A DNA stretch of 64,000 bases, from NCBI GenBank assembly GCA_020466095.1, contig CM035807.1:37524752-37588751 (forward strand), given 5' to 3'. The position numbers and the translations under genes are program-made. Shown piece by piece: positions 45,760 to 57,112 of the stretch. The notes under the pieces are model-generated. The model was not told the DNA's origin, ran no database searches, and saw only the letters and a list, made by a program, of their open reading frames with translations. Every line of letters starts with the position of its first letter. The first letter of the stretch is position 1. Origin of the DNA: Chlorops oryzae. Taxonomy: Eukaryota > Arthropoda > Insecta > Diptera > Chloropidae.

Positions 45760-47171
45760 TTTTTTTTTTTTTTTAAACATTATATATTATTTATTGGATC
45801 CCTCCTTTAGGATAGGAGTCTATCAATAATTTTTAAAATCTTACACCTAATTTAACACAATTACATATCACAGAGCATATTCCGACTTATAGAAACGTTT
45901 ATGAATGTAATTTTTTGATAATTACGGGCCTCGGCTTAAGAAGACTGGGCTTTTATGATGTGTGTGTAGGATCACATGTAATTGAGTCGGTGTTGGAGAG
46001 CATAAGAAGCTCGATGAAACGGTAAAGCAGAGGATTGCAAACAGGAATTGCTGATGTGTGAAGAAACACATGTAGTATTGACGGTGTTGTTTGCGGAAAC
46101 GACGATTTTAAGAAGCTAGGGTGTGCGTGGATTGCAAGGGTGCATGGAGTGCACCCACCGAGATGACGATCAGCTAGGAAAGCTGTGTTGATGAATGTGC
46201 ATGGATTGCACCTGTTGTAGAGTATGACTTGGGGCCGCTGGCCGATCATTTCTTTTGAGCCTCGAATGGTGAGTTGGATTTGATAGTCTACGCGCGAGTG
46301 GGTTCACGTGTGCTTGCAGTTTACAAAAATACTTTTCTTTGACTTTGTTCTCTGCAGAATGTCAATATTTGAAGCGCTTGCATATCCATACAATTGCAGA
46401 CCATACGTCCATATTGGCTTTATGACTTGCTTGTACAGAAGGACTTTAAAATCTAATTTTAGGTGAGAGTGGTTATTTATTAGCCAGTGCAAGCTTTTGG
46501 CTTTTAGTTTAATTTGCGTTCTCTTGGCCTCGATATGCTTGCGCCATGTCAATCTTTTGTCTAAGTGAATTCCGAGGTAGGTAACTTCTTCACAATGAGG
46601 GATGCGTATGTTGTTCAGAAAAATATCCGGAGAAGCTTTTCTGTTGAGCGTGAAAGTTATATGCCGACATTTAAGCTCATTTATTTGAATTCGCCATTTA
46701 GTTAGCCAGTCTTGGATTTCGTTGAGGTGGTTTTGGAGCTTAGAAATTGCCGCACTTATATCCTTGTGACGACTTAATATCGCTGTGTCGTCAGCAAATG
46801 TCGAAATCGATACTCGATCGCTGTTTGGAATATCTGCTGTATACAAAATATAAAGAAAAGGCCCAACAACACTCCCTTGAGGGACTCCTGCATTAATTTC
46901 AAAAGTTTTTGTTGTGAACGAATTATGTTTTACTTGGAACGTTCTATGTTCTAGGTATGACTCAAATATCGCGTGGACATTTACAGGAAGTAAGCTTCTG
47001 ATTTTTATAAACAATCCTTCATGCCAAACTTTATCGAAAGCTTGCTGGATGTCTAGGAATACTGCTCAGCAGTATTCGCGATGTTCATATGCAAGTCGAA
47101 TTTCATTCGTAATACGATTAACTTGCTCAATAGTGGAGTGATGTTTTCTGAATCCAAATTGGTGGGAGGGG
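45760..47171 (-). mobile_element. 5'-truncated Jockey-clade LINE with TSD
   Basis: ACACATATTT flanks the element (45750-45759 and 47172-47181). The minus-strand 3' end is a poly-A tract, seen as the T run from 45760. The 5' end is cut within reverse transcriptase. These are the standard marks of target-primed reverse transcription. Confidence 0.8.
46304..47168 (-). pseudogene. Jockey-type reverse transcriptase, partial, with stop
   Basis: The minus-strand protein contains FGFRKHHSTIEQVNRI, LDIQQAFDKVWHEG (first catalytic Asp), GVPQGSVVGPFLYILYTADI, FADDTAILSRH (the catalytic Asp pair), then VTYLGIHLDKRLTWRKHIEA and KPIWTYGLQLYGYASASNID, typical of the Jockey clade. An in-frame TGA interrupts it just before AVFLDI, and the C-terminal end is shifted into a stop near 46304. 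The N-terminal part and endonuclease are missing. It cannot encode a working enzyme. Confidence 0.85.
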
Positions 47172-49853
47172 ACACATATTTAAGAAGAAATCCTTTTAAA
47201 ACTATTGAGAAATCTTATTAAATATATTTAAAAAGAAAATCTTCTTATTTTTAAGAAGATATCTCCTTGGCTAAAAACCATAGAGAAATCTTTTTAACTT
47301 TGTTATAGTTTAGTCGGATTTTATGTGCCTTTTTGGCTGTGTGAGGGTAAACAGTAAAGAAAAAGTTCAGACATGACTTAGAAATTGATTCTAAGTAAAA
47401 AATTTGAAATCGCTCAGATTTTTATTGAAATCAGATTGAGGCAAGTCATCACAAAGTCTTCTTAATTCGCTTTTCGATTAAATGAGTACATTTAGCTCGA
47501 ACTTTTATACTTGGATTCGATTTCTAGAGCATGCCTGATAAGGTTTTTAAAATTAATTCTTCTTCTTACGTTTTGATAGACTACGCAATTCGAAAAAGTA
47601 TTATGATCACATTCGTTTTCTGGATAATTGGTAAACAGTACTCGATAAATATGAATGAATGACGATATTTTTCTCCCTATTAGAAAAAAATTATTGACGT
47701 GGTTTTTATGGGCGTAAAGTTCATAATTTCAGATTTTAGAGTTGTTTCTACAAATTTTAAAATAGCTCCTCTAATAGGAGACATATTTAAAATGTACAAT
47801 ATTTTATAAGAAGATGAAAACGACTCTGAGAGGACCTCATGTGAAGCAAGAACGTTTGGTTTCGGGCGCAATCCTTGGACACGCCCAGTCTTAGATTTCA
47901 ATAACGAATTAAAACTTTTACCAAACCTTCCACAAATTCAGGTTTTGAGGCAGTTTTTGTGATTTGTAAAACAGACCTTAGCGGATACTGCAGGTACCCC
48001 TCAAACGCCCACTCTCGAACTTCGATAAGAAAACTATATTTGGTCAGACGGACAGGCAGGCTGACAGGTAGAAAGACGCACATGGCTAAATCGTTTCTTC
48101 TGGTGATTCTGATCTTTCCCAATGAATGTAGTAGCTTCAGTACGTCTTTATCGATCCCAAGCATTCACTGTAAAATATTGTTCAAGTCCTTAGATAAACA
48201 TACGAAGTTTTCCAAAACCAATTTTCCTTCTAGTTCATATGGTCTTAACACATAAAAGATCTTTTAGGAAAAAAAGATCAGCTTAACGTTGAACCAAAAT
48301 ATTTGCCAATAGTGCATGCATTGAATAAGGTCCTCTGTAACAGACTCAAATACTCCTCTCTCCCAAAAAAATCAAGATTAATTTTTTAAAGTAATGCCTT
48401 ATAACTAGGGACCTGGAAAATTACCCAAAATGGTAAAAAATGCGTGAGAAATAATGAAAATATACCGGTATAATCTCTAAACTTATTTCCTGAAGAATGT
48501 CATTAAGTCTTTGATTTATACCTAAATGTAATTTATAGTAAAAATTTTATACGTATTATTTAAGTCAATCCAGAAAAATATTCGTGAAAAAAGGCAAAAT
48601 TATTTCATGTTATGTTTTGGGCATTTGTGGATAGTTTTTACCTCATTTTTTGTCGTATTAAGGGAATTTTTCCCGAGCCCTGCTAATGAATTTGGGTGAA
48701 ACCTTATTAACGTCTTTGGCTATTATTGTAGAGACTCAGAAAAGTTTTGTCTTTTTGTTGCAGGTAAAAATTTTTTCAAGGTAGGTTTCCGACCGCGGAC
48801 GAATTCGAACAAAAGCGCAATGAACCCGTAAAGCTTTGTTCTTTTTTTTTATAATTTATTTTAATGAAAGAATCGCCTCTTAATACAAGAGAGCATCAAT
48901 TTGGACAATAGTAGTACCAGACTTAAAATTCCCTACAGTGTCTGAAGAAACTGTACCTAATATAGTTTTAATAATATCAATCTTAAACAAGTAAGGGTGT
49001 TATAGTCAGGCAAGCCTGACAATAGAATACCGACACAACACACATATTCAAATAATTTTTAATATCAGGAGTTGTTTAAGGCCATAGGGGCCCCATATAC
49101 CGCATTTTTTTAAATTTCTTTATGCAAACCGCCCCTTTGCCACCCCCCTTTTCCAATTTTTCGGAATTCTAATCGGAGGCTTAAATATACGCGCAAATTC
49201 TAAGTTTCATTGAAATATTTGGAAAAAGTCAGATTTTGGGGCAGTTTTCGGATTTTTGTGACAGACCCTAGTACTGGAGGTACCCTTAATAATGAACCAA
49301 TCCAGAAAATTTTTGGGCAGGATGTTTATGGTAACAAAGGAAGTATAAGTGCCAATTTTCGTTCAAGTCCCATAGGCGTTTCGGGAGTAGGAGACAATTT
49401 TCGAAAAACGGCCTTCTGCCACGCCCATTTTTCTGATTTTTGTAAATCACATTAATTGGCCTAAAATATGTTCAAATGCCAAAATTTCATCACAATATCT
49501 TGAAAAACTCCGATTTTGAGCAGTTTTGTGATTTTCGTAACAGACCCTAGTACTGGAGGTACCCCTAAAAATGGTCCGATCGGGTCCATTCTCGAACTTA
49601 GTCTTACTCAGTCCCCGTGAGCACGCATACAAATTTTGTCAAGATAGCTCAACTGCTTCGATAAGATAACTGTATACAGACAGACGGACAGACGGACAGA
49701 CAGACAGACGGACAGACGGACAGACGGACAGACGGACATGTCTAAATCGAATCTCCTGGTGACGCTGATCATTTCTATATACATTTTGTATAGTCTATCT
49801 CGACTGGTTCTGGGTGTTACACACAACCCAACAAACGCAATATACCCTCGACA
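46802..49853. repeat. Presumed donor of the 3.06-kb duplicated block
   Basis: Near-identical to 37640-40699. Here the sequence runs on normally past both edges: left into the rest of the reverse transcriptase (FADD) and right into the full end of the Helitron-like element. This makes it the donor. A few short indels separate the copies, for example near 47640 and 48365. Confidence 0.85.
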
Positions 49854-49875
49854 CAGAGTGTGTCGGGTATAAAAA
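48985..49875. mobile_element. DINE-1/mini-me-like element, type A, complete
   Basis: It starts AAACAAGTAAGGGTG, has the hairpin GTCAGGCAAGCCTGAC, the GACAGACGGACAGACG microsatellite at about 49678-49738, and ends CACAGAGTGTGTCGGGTATAAAAA. It is non-coding. Confidence 0.8.
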
Positions 49876-50864
49876 CAAATCAATATCCAGTACATGGACG
49901 CGGAATCAATTTGTGGTAAAGATATGTGAGTTAAATTTAATAAAGTGCCGAGGAATTCTGTGAAACGTACTTCAATTGTATTTGCTATTGGAAGTCATTC
50001 TTTTAAGTTGAAAAGAACTAAATAGATGAGTCGTCTCCTAATCTTTCTGTACGACTTTTAAACGGCAAAGTTTCCCTTATATGTAGTTGTCTTACAAACT
50101 AAAGTGTCAGTAAGGAATTAAAAATGACTTTTAAATAATAAATATGGACAAATTTTTCGTATAAAAATTGTTAGAGCACGATTCCCTTCAATCCCTAAGC
50201 AAAATCAAAATGTCAGTCACCAATTTAGGCATTTCGTTTTTGGGACCAACCACTTAACGTTTCAACTTTTGAAGCAATTCCTTAACAAAATTTTGCTGAC
50301 TTTACCGTTGACAGTTTTGCTTCTTCGATTTTGGCATCGCTAATGACATCATCAATCTTTTGAGGAGCTTCGGAATGTTCACAAGCAGAATTATCGTACT
50401 CATGAGTCATGACAAGGATAGGCTTTGACTTTTTTCTGAAGCAGGAGAAAATTTTCATTTAACAAATTAGCAAATTTTTGACTTGAGCTGGTTGCGCACG
50501 TTGCATGCTGGCAGTCGGAATTACGAGCACTAAGAATATTGAAAGTGCCAGTGGCGGACAAGTTGTGCTTTCAAGAAAATCACTTGTTTACATGAGGCTA
50601 TTTACAAAGACGTAATAAATCATTTTCATTTCAAAATTCAATTATGCCTTTATATATCGTGGGGGTGAATTTGAATTTAATGCCCTACTTTTTTAGGCAT
50701 ACATATCAACACGAATACAAGAACAAGACGATTGCGTTAGATGTTATCTTTGTTGGAAGGATATTTTCCCGCAATGGTTTTGGTATATCGAGTTGACTTT
50801 GTATTTATTGCCTCTGTTCATTCAACGTTCACTATAGGAAATTTGTTGATATGAAAAAGTCCGG
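49876..50864. other. Intron DNA; nothing recognised
   Basis: No gene, RNA or element ends could be supported. Confidence 0.35.
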
Positions 50865-50948
50865 TTTTTATACCCAGCGTAAGCAGGGTATATTAGTTTT
50901 GTGCAAATCTTGTAATAGCCAGAACTAAGCTCCGTAGATATAGACATA

Positions 50949-52579
50949 CAGTGGCGGACAAAAGTCTACATACGAGCCCTACTTTTGCTACCTGACGTGT
51001 CCAAAAGCCTTTTGCGAAAAAATAATGATGCAGTTTTGTTCCAAATTTATTTCTAATAAAATATAAAAAAAATAAAAAATTTTCAATGCAAACGCAAGAA
51101 ATTATTCAGAAAAAACTAAAAAATTGAATTGACAAAAGTCTACATACGTGTAGTATGTCATGTTCTATGTTGTTGTGTGTTGCTTTATATTAACGGGGAA
51201 GTACCGTTTTCTTTATTTTACGCATTCGCTTAATGTTAGGCTTCGCGTGAATTGTATTTAGTTGTATTCTAGTCGGCATCAAGAAGGGATTGGTGATGAC
51301 AATGTCTTCTCGAAAAGAAATTTCAACAGACGTCCGTAACTTAGTTATAAAGTTTAGAAACGATAAAAAATCTTTTGGTGAAATATCCGAGTTATTGAAT
51401 TTAAGTAAATCAACAGTTCAAACCATTGTTAGAAACTATAAGGACACTAACACTGTAGAAAATAAGCCGCGCAGTGGTCGCCCAAAGAAGCTCAGTCGCA
51501 GAGATATCTCATTCATTTTAAAAGAAGTAAATAAGAATCCAAAAGTACACGCCACTAAGCTGGCCACAGAACTTGCAATAACATCCAGCACAAGTGTGCA
51601 TCCACGTACAGTAAGAAGAGCTCTAAATAATAATGGTTTTCATAGCCGAACTCCACGCAAAAAACCACTTATAAGCGAAAAAAACCGAGAACTTCGTTTG
51701 GCTTTTGCAAAAAAATATATAGGAAAAGGAATCGATTTCTGGAAACAAGTTTTGTTTACGGATGAATCTAAATAATATATTTGGAAGTGACGGGAAAGCC
51801 AAAGTTTGGAAAAACCCAATACAGCAATGGACCCGAAACATTTGATTCCTACTGTTAAGCATGGCGGTGGCAATGTTATGGTTTGGGGTGGTGTCGCTGC
51901 GTCTGGAGTCGGAAACTTAGTGTTTGTCGAGGGCAATATGGATCGTTTTCAGTACAAAAAGATTTTGGAAGAAAATTTGATGCCGTCAGTCCACAAATTA
52001 ACCTGGGAAAGAGCTGGATCTTCCAACAGGACAACGATCCGAAACACACCGCCCACATTGTTAAGGATTGGCTACTGTACTATGCCCCACGTCAGCTGAA
52101 CACACCACCTCAAAGCCCAGATTTGAACGTTATTGAGCACGTTCGGGAGCTTCTGGAGCGTAAGATACGGGAAATGTAATTTCTAGTGCTCCAAAGCTAA
52201 AAGAGAAACTGCAGGAGGAATGGCAAAAAAAACGCCCATCGAGATTGAAAATTTGGTTCAATCAATGCCCAGACGTCTTCAGGCAGTCATAGATGCTTCT
52301 GGTGGGCCAACAAAGTATTAAAATAAAATCACAAAAACGTTAAGTGCCTTACTGAAGTCTTTTCTGTTAATTTTGATAGCGTATGTAGACTTTTTCAAGT
52401 ATTTTTTTTAGTTTTTTCTGAATAATTGTTTAAGTTTACAGTATAAAAGGTTTTTTGTTGGTTATATATGATTAAAAATTCATTTGAAACAAAACTGCAT
52501 CATTATTTTTTCTCAAAATGCTTTTGGACACGTCAGGTAGCAAAATTAGGGCTCGTATGTAGACTTTTGTCCGCCACTG
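50949..52579 (+). mobile_element. Full-length Tc1-like transposon, 1.63 kb
   Basis: The TIRs are long (about 95 bases each, 50949-51043 and 52485-52579, starting CAGTGGCGGACAAAAGTC) with few mismatches. TA is duplicated at both sides. It encodes a decayed transposase. Confidence 0.92.
51296..52321 (+). pseudogene. Tc1-like DD34E transposase, frameshifted
   Basis: The first 160 codons (ATG at 51296 or 51302) give a bipartite DNA-binding region: a first HTH around SFGEISELLNLSKSTVQTIV, the linker NKPRSGRPKKLSRRD, a second HTH, then VLFTDESK with the first catalytic Asp. TAA and TGA follow near 51773-51790, with compensating shifts through IFGSDGKAKVW, then HLIPTVKHGGGNVMVWGGVA. Another shift near 52000 leads to WIFQQDNDPKHTA (second Asp) and SPDLNVIEHV (Glu); 34 residues separate these two, so the type is DD34E. 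The last part ends at TAA about 52321. At least three frame disruptions make it inactive. Confidence 0.9.
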
Positions 52580-52924
52580 TATATATTATATATATATATT
52601 ATATATATCCTTGATCAGGATCAAAAACTAAATCGATTTAGACATAGCCGTCTGTCCGTGGTTGCATCTCCTCCGAAACGGCTGAACCAATGAACTCGAA
52701 ATTTGGCACACAGGTAAATCGGGGTCCGAGTATGATCCTAAGTAAAAATGGGAGACATCGGCCCACTCCCACGCCTACAAATGAATTTTTTGTGTTTTCA
52801 GTAAAATGCTTGTAACTTGCGAACCACTCAACACATTTCATTGATATTTGGTGTACTGGTAAACTACAAAAAGGGACATATCCTGGAAAAAAATCGACGC
52901 CGTCCTCTTCGAGCCACGCCCACA

Positions 52925-53560
52925 ATTAAGGGTTTATCGTAACTTGTGAAGTAAACGGCGTAGAAACTTCAAATTCACAACATAGGTTGACCAAAGCGAA
53001 TGAAAGGTGAAGGAAAAAATGTATGTGTCCCGCCCACTGCCACGCCCACAAATACAAATTTTTCGTATCTTTCGAAGTAAAAGGCGTAGAAGCTTCAAAT
53101 TCGCAACATAGGTTGACCAAGGCGAATGAAAGGTGTAGGAAAAAATTTATGTGGCCCGCTCACTGCCACGCCCACAAATACAAATTTTTCGTATCTTTCG
53201 AAGTAAAAGGCGTAGAAGCTTCAAATTCGCAACATAGGTTGACCACGGCGAATGAAAGGTGTAGGAAAAATGTATGTGTCCCCCCATGCCACGCCACAAA
53301 TACAAATTTTTCGTTCTTTCGAAGTAAACGGCGTAGAAGCTTCAAATTCGTAACATAGGTTGACCAAGGCGAATGAAAGGTGTAGGAAAAAATTATGTGT
53401 CCCGCCACTGCCACGCCCACAAATACAAATTTTTCGTATCTTTCGAAGTAAAAGGAGTAGAAGCTTCAAATTCGCAACATAGGTTGACCAAGGCGAATGA
53501 AAGGTGTAAGAAAAAATTTATGTGGCCCGCTTACTGCCACGCCCACAAATGGATAAGCAA
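52925..53560. repeat. Tandem array of a ~125-bp unit, about five copies
   Basis: CATAGGTTGACCA recurs at about 52981, 53107, 53233, 53354 and 53479 (spacing 121-126). Each unit includes GCCACGCCCACAAAT, TTTCGAAGTAAAAGGCG and GCGAATGAAAGGTG. The inverted copy at 55101-55807 has little more than one unit, so the array grew within this element. Confidence 0.9.
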
Positions 53561-53638
53561 AACAGAGTGCGCCAATTATGTCGGGACGCTGGGTATTTCA
53601 AAGTCGGGCTTGACCGACTTTAGCTTTCTTACTTGTTT

Positions 53639-54310
53639 GAATATGAGGAAGTTTTTGAATGCTCTCAGTTTTTGTTTTTTTTTTCAATTTTTAAATTAAT
53701 AACCAATTAAAACCATAACGTGGATTGATTCGAATTTTGATATGTTTATAAAATCAGTGATTGCAATAAACACCAAAACCTTCAAAACTATAAATGGATG
53801 AATGTTTAAAGACATCTTGAGGAATAATTTTCACATCAACAACTATTATTATTAGTAGTGAGTACTCGTGCAACTCATTTCTTTTCTGTTCATCATTTAT
53901 TGCTTTCCGTTTCTTTTCGAATTAATAAAATAGTTCATATTATATAATTCTTCTTAAAATCATACACGTTTTAAGGCCTTACACAAATTCCCGCTGGGTT
54001 GTGCCAGGTTGCGCAATTAAATGACAAATGACCACTCTACGTTCGCATTTAGTATTCGAAATCTAGTGCTCTTAAATGAGCTCACTATCAGGGCTAATAC
54101 TCAAAGTTATGACTTTTAAAAGGCTTTTTAAGGACTCGAAATTTTTTTTGGGAATGCACTTAAATCCCCTCAAGTCGCGGAAGACATTGAAATAAAAAAA
54201 AATTTATTATTAGCCATGAATCAGTTACGCAAAAATATATCGATATCTTTCTAATATTGACGGTAATGAAGTGATTAGGGTCGAAAGAATACAAAGACAC
54301 CGCCGTGCAA
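53639..54310. other. Intron DNA; nothing recognised
   Basis: No gene, RNA or element ends could be supported. Confidence 0.35.
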
Positions 54311-54861
54311 CATCCCAGCGGAAAATGTCCCGCTGACATCATCGATGAAGTCACGGTGACTTTTGATCCGGTATGCATGACAAATTCATATGACACTTTG
54401 TATGACATTTCTGCAGGAGTTTGACAGTGAATTCACCGGTAAAATTGTCATGCTAGTGGGTGCGATGGCGAAAAACGCATTTGAGAGCAGCACATTGCTC
54501 TTTTCTCTCTAAATGTCAATTTATAGAAACCAGTTTTGATAACTTCTCGTCTTTGTCCTCTCTTTGGATATTTCGCAACTTTTTAAAAATCTATTTTTAA
54601 AAATTTTTGTTCGCCTCAGCCAGGAATTGAACACGCGATCTTCGGATAATGAGACTCATCATTTACGCCACTTCATGCTAACGTTCAACTGACGCTATAA
54701 CCTTATTTAAATTTCAATAGCCAATGAGATTCAAGCACGTTAACAGCATCCCTCCACGATGACATGTCCTTCAAAATGTCATGCATGAAAATGTCACCTA
54801 TATGTCACCGATGACATCACTGATGACATTGTCATGCAGGAGATAATTTTCCGCTGGGATG
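54311..54861. mobile_element. 551-bp TIR element with a tRNA-like module
   Basis: CATCCCAGCGGAAAAT (54311-54326) is perfectly inverted at 54846-54861. If the true terminus is CCCAGCGG, the bases AT are duplicated. Subterminal arms repeat TGACATC, GATGACAT and TGTCATGC. The tRNA-like module at 54609-54685 is central. No transposase is present. Confidence 0.75.
54609..54685 (-). repeat. tRNA-like module, Met(CAT)-like, in TIR element
   Basis: On the minus strand: GAAGTGGCGTAAATGATGAG (A-box-like), GTCTCATTATCCGAAGATCG (resembles the anticodon arm of elongator tRNA-Met) and B-box GTGTTCAATTCC. The T stem CTGG is degenerate. Confidence 0.65.
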
Positions 54862-55100
54862 CGCAGTCCTATCACTCGGATACTTGGAAAAAATGAAATC
54901 GAACAGATAAAAGCGTTGAGAAAGAAACTTTGATATTGGCATTTCACATTTCAGTCAAAAAAAGCACCGGGTTTCAAATTCTCTTATCTTTTGAAATTAC
55001 GCTTCCGCCTAGAATGTAATTACGACATTCGAAATGATTTGTAAGTAAATGGTCTGAGGTATTTGGCAATAACATATAAAAATTTTCGCAAAATGAATTC

Positions 55101-55807
55101 GAACAAGTAAGAAAGCTAAAGTCGGTCAAGCCCGACTTTGAAATACCCAGCGTCCCGACATTATCAGCGCACTATATTTTGCTTCTCTATTTGTGAGCGT
55201 GCCAGTGGGAGGGCCACATAAATTATTTCCCTACACCTTTCATTCGCCTTGGTGCGTGGCAGTGGGCGGACTACATAAATTTTTTGTTCCTACACCTTTC
55301 ATTTGCCTTGGTAAACCTATGTTGCGAATTTGAAGCTTCTACGCCTTTTACTTTACAAGTTACGATAAGCCCTTATTTGTGGGCTTATTTGTGGGCGTGG
55401 CTCGAGGAGGACGGCGTCCATTTTTTTCTCGGATATGTCTCTTTTCGTAGCTTACCAGTACACCAAATATCAATGGAATGTGTTGAGTGCTTCGCAAGTT
55501 ACAAGCATTTTACTGAAAACACAATAAATTCATTTGTGGGCGTGGGCGGATGTCTCCCATTTTTACTTAGGATCATACTCGGACCCCGATATACATGTGT
55601 GCCAAATTTCGACTTCATTGGTTCAGCCATTTCGGAGGAGATCCGACCACGGACAGACGGACAAACGGACAGACGGACATGTCTAAATCGATTCAGTTTT
55701 TGATCCTGATCATTTCTATATATATTTTTCTATATCTCCGGAGCTTAATTCTCCCTGTTACAAGATTTGCACAAAACTAATATACCCCGCTTACGCTGGG
55801 TATAAAA
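55101..55807. mobile_element. DINE-1/mini-me-like element, type B, unexpanded
   Basis: It starts GAACAAGTAAGAAAGC, then the hairpin AGTCGGTCAAGCCCGACT; the GACAGACGGACAAACG microsatellite is at about 55655-55678; it ends TTACGCTGGGTATAAAAA. It is an inverted counterpart of 50865-53638 without the Tc1 insertion. Confidence 0.85.
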
Positions 55808-55841
55808 ATTGGATAAGTATTATTAAAAAAATAATAGTAGG

Positions 55842-56162
55842 ATTCAAGCAGGTGTGCAATTTTGACACCTTCGCAAATTTTGCGTTTGTGCAAATTTTTT
55901 TGTATGGGAAAAATATTCCGCGGCCGGCAAAACTTGCGCCATGTTGTGTGGAAACTTGTAAAGCCCAAGCCTACTGCATCAACCATTTCCATTTAAAAAA
56001 TTCGTTTAAAGTAATTATCTATTTATAATTTAAGCTATAATGTTTTAAAATTCGCTAATATCGCGCCTACTTTATTCACCTTGCTAACAGGGTCATTCAT
56101 ACAGAAGTGGAAACTTTGCCAGTGCAAAATTTGCACATTCGAATTTCCACAGCTGCTTGAAT
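55842..56162. mobile_element. 321-bp TIR element
   Basis: ATTCAAGCAGGTGTGCAA at the left is inverted at the right with two mismatches in 18 (TTCCACAGCTGCTTGAAT). Both arms include CAAATTTTGC-type words. No duplication was defined and there is no protein. Confidence 0.6.
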
Positions 56163-56780
56163 ACCACTAATATAAATATTTGTAAATTGTTTGCCATGAC
56201 AGCAGTTTTCGTCACATCGACAGCGCCAATATGACAGTTTTAGCCACCCAGGTGACAATTCTAAAAATATATACAGCTCCGATCAATAGAACACTACTAG
56301 TAAGGGCGGTGTTTTTGAATCAAACATCACAATTTAATGCCACTGGTTTATACAGTATTATAAGGGGGCTTCAAAGGGTGCCGACTCATACGTCGCGACG
56401 TAGAGTGACACAGCTTAATTTGTTTGCCAGAGTTTTATGCGTCGAAAGTTTTTTATTTTCGTTGTGACTTGTATCAAGTCAAGTGCATGAACATCATCGG
56501 CGTAGATAAGGGGGAATCTTCAGAAATGTTTCCTTTGGAAAACTGGTTTTATAAATCTTATGCTCGTTCTTTTGTGCTGTGGAAATGAGATTCAGGCCTT
56601 TCTGTGCTAAAAAGCAACCTACGGCACTGAATAGTATTCGAATTGCGAATAAATACATAGCAGTACATATTTTCGCTCGTTTTTGGACTTTATTAAATTA
56701 TTCGAAATAAAAGGTACTTAAAAATTCTGCCATTCTTATAATTTGCCCAGATATGGTCTATAAAGCACCTTCAACTTGCA
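56163..56780. other. Intron DNA; nothing recognised
   Basis: A 78-codon open frame at 56231-56467 has no recognisable domain and is probably chance. Confidence 0.3.
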
Positions 56781-56784
56781 TTAA

Positions 56785-57108
56785 CCCTTAGTTAGGCGCT
56801 TTTAAAAAATCACCCAAATATGCGCATGGGGTCTTCAGTGAACCGAAAAAAATATTGGGAAAGGAGTGTCAAAAATAAATAAAATTTAATGTATTTTAAA
56901 GTAATTTATAAAGTTCTTTAATTTTGAAGTTCTGGACTTGACTTATTTGCACACTCCGCGGGAAGTGAGGAAGCTATAAAGAGCGTGAACGCGCAGTGGC
57001 GTAGCGAGACATTTCGAGGCCCAGGGTGAATGGCGGCACAAATCAGGAAATTCCGGCCTCTCCAACCGGCCTCAATGGTTGCCCTGAACCCATGCGCCTA
57101 ATTAAGGG
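56785..57108. mobile_element. 324-bp piggyBac-like MITE
   Basis: TTAA at 56781-56784 and 57109-57112. The ends CCCTTAGTTAGGCGC and GCGCCTAATTAAGGG are inverted with one mismatch in 15. CAGTGGCGTAGCGAGAC inside (about 56993) resembles a hAT end and may be a further nested relic. Confidence 0.75.
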
Positions 57109-57112
57109 TTAA

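Larger units (their letters stand above)
50865..53638. mobile_element. DINE-1/mini-me-like element, type B, interrupted by Tc1 and expanded
   Basis: It begins TTTTTATACCCAGCGTAAGC, the conserved core of fly mini-me elements, and ends with the hairpin-bearing AGTCGGGCTTGACCGACT and TTACTTGTTT. It is inverted relative to the copy at 55101-55807. A Tc1 element (50949-52579) sits in its TA microsatellite, and a 125-bp unit is amplified at about 52925-53560. Confidence 0.8.

Noticed and set aside
46304..47014. Active reverse transcriptase gene
   Set aside because: It is 5'-truncated, has an in-frame stop before the first catalytic motif and lacks the endonuclease.
52925..53560. CRISPR-like array
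   Set aside because: Units are contiguous 125-base copies with no unique spacers, and this is insect nuclear DNA.
53023..53699. Repeated open frames in the 125-bp array as a repeat protein gene
   Set aside because: Open frames occur on both strands and are broken by indels between units; a tandem DNA repeat inside a transposon explains them.
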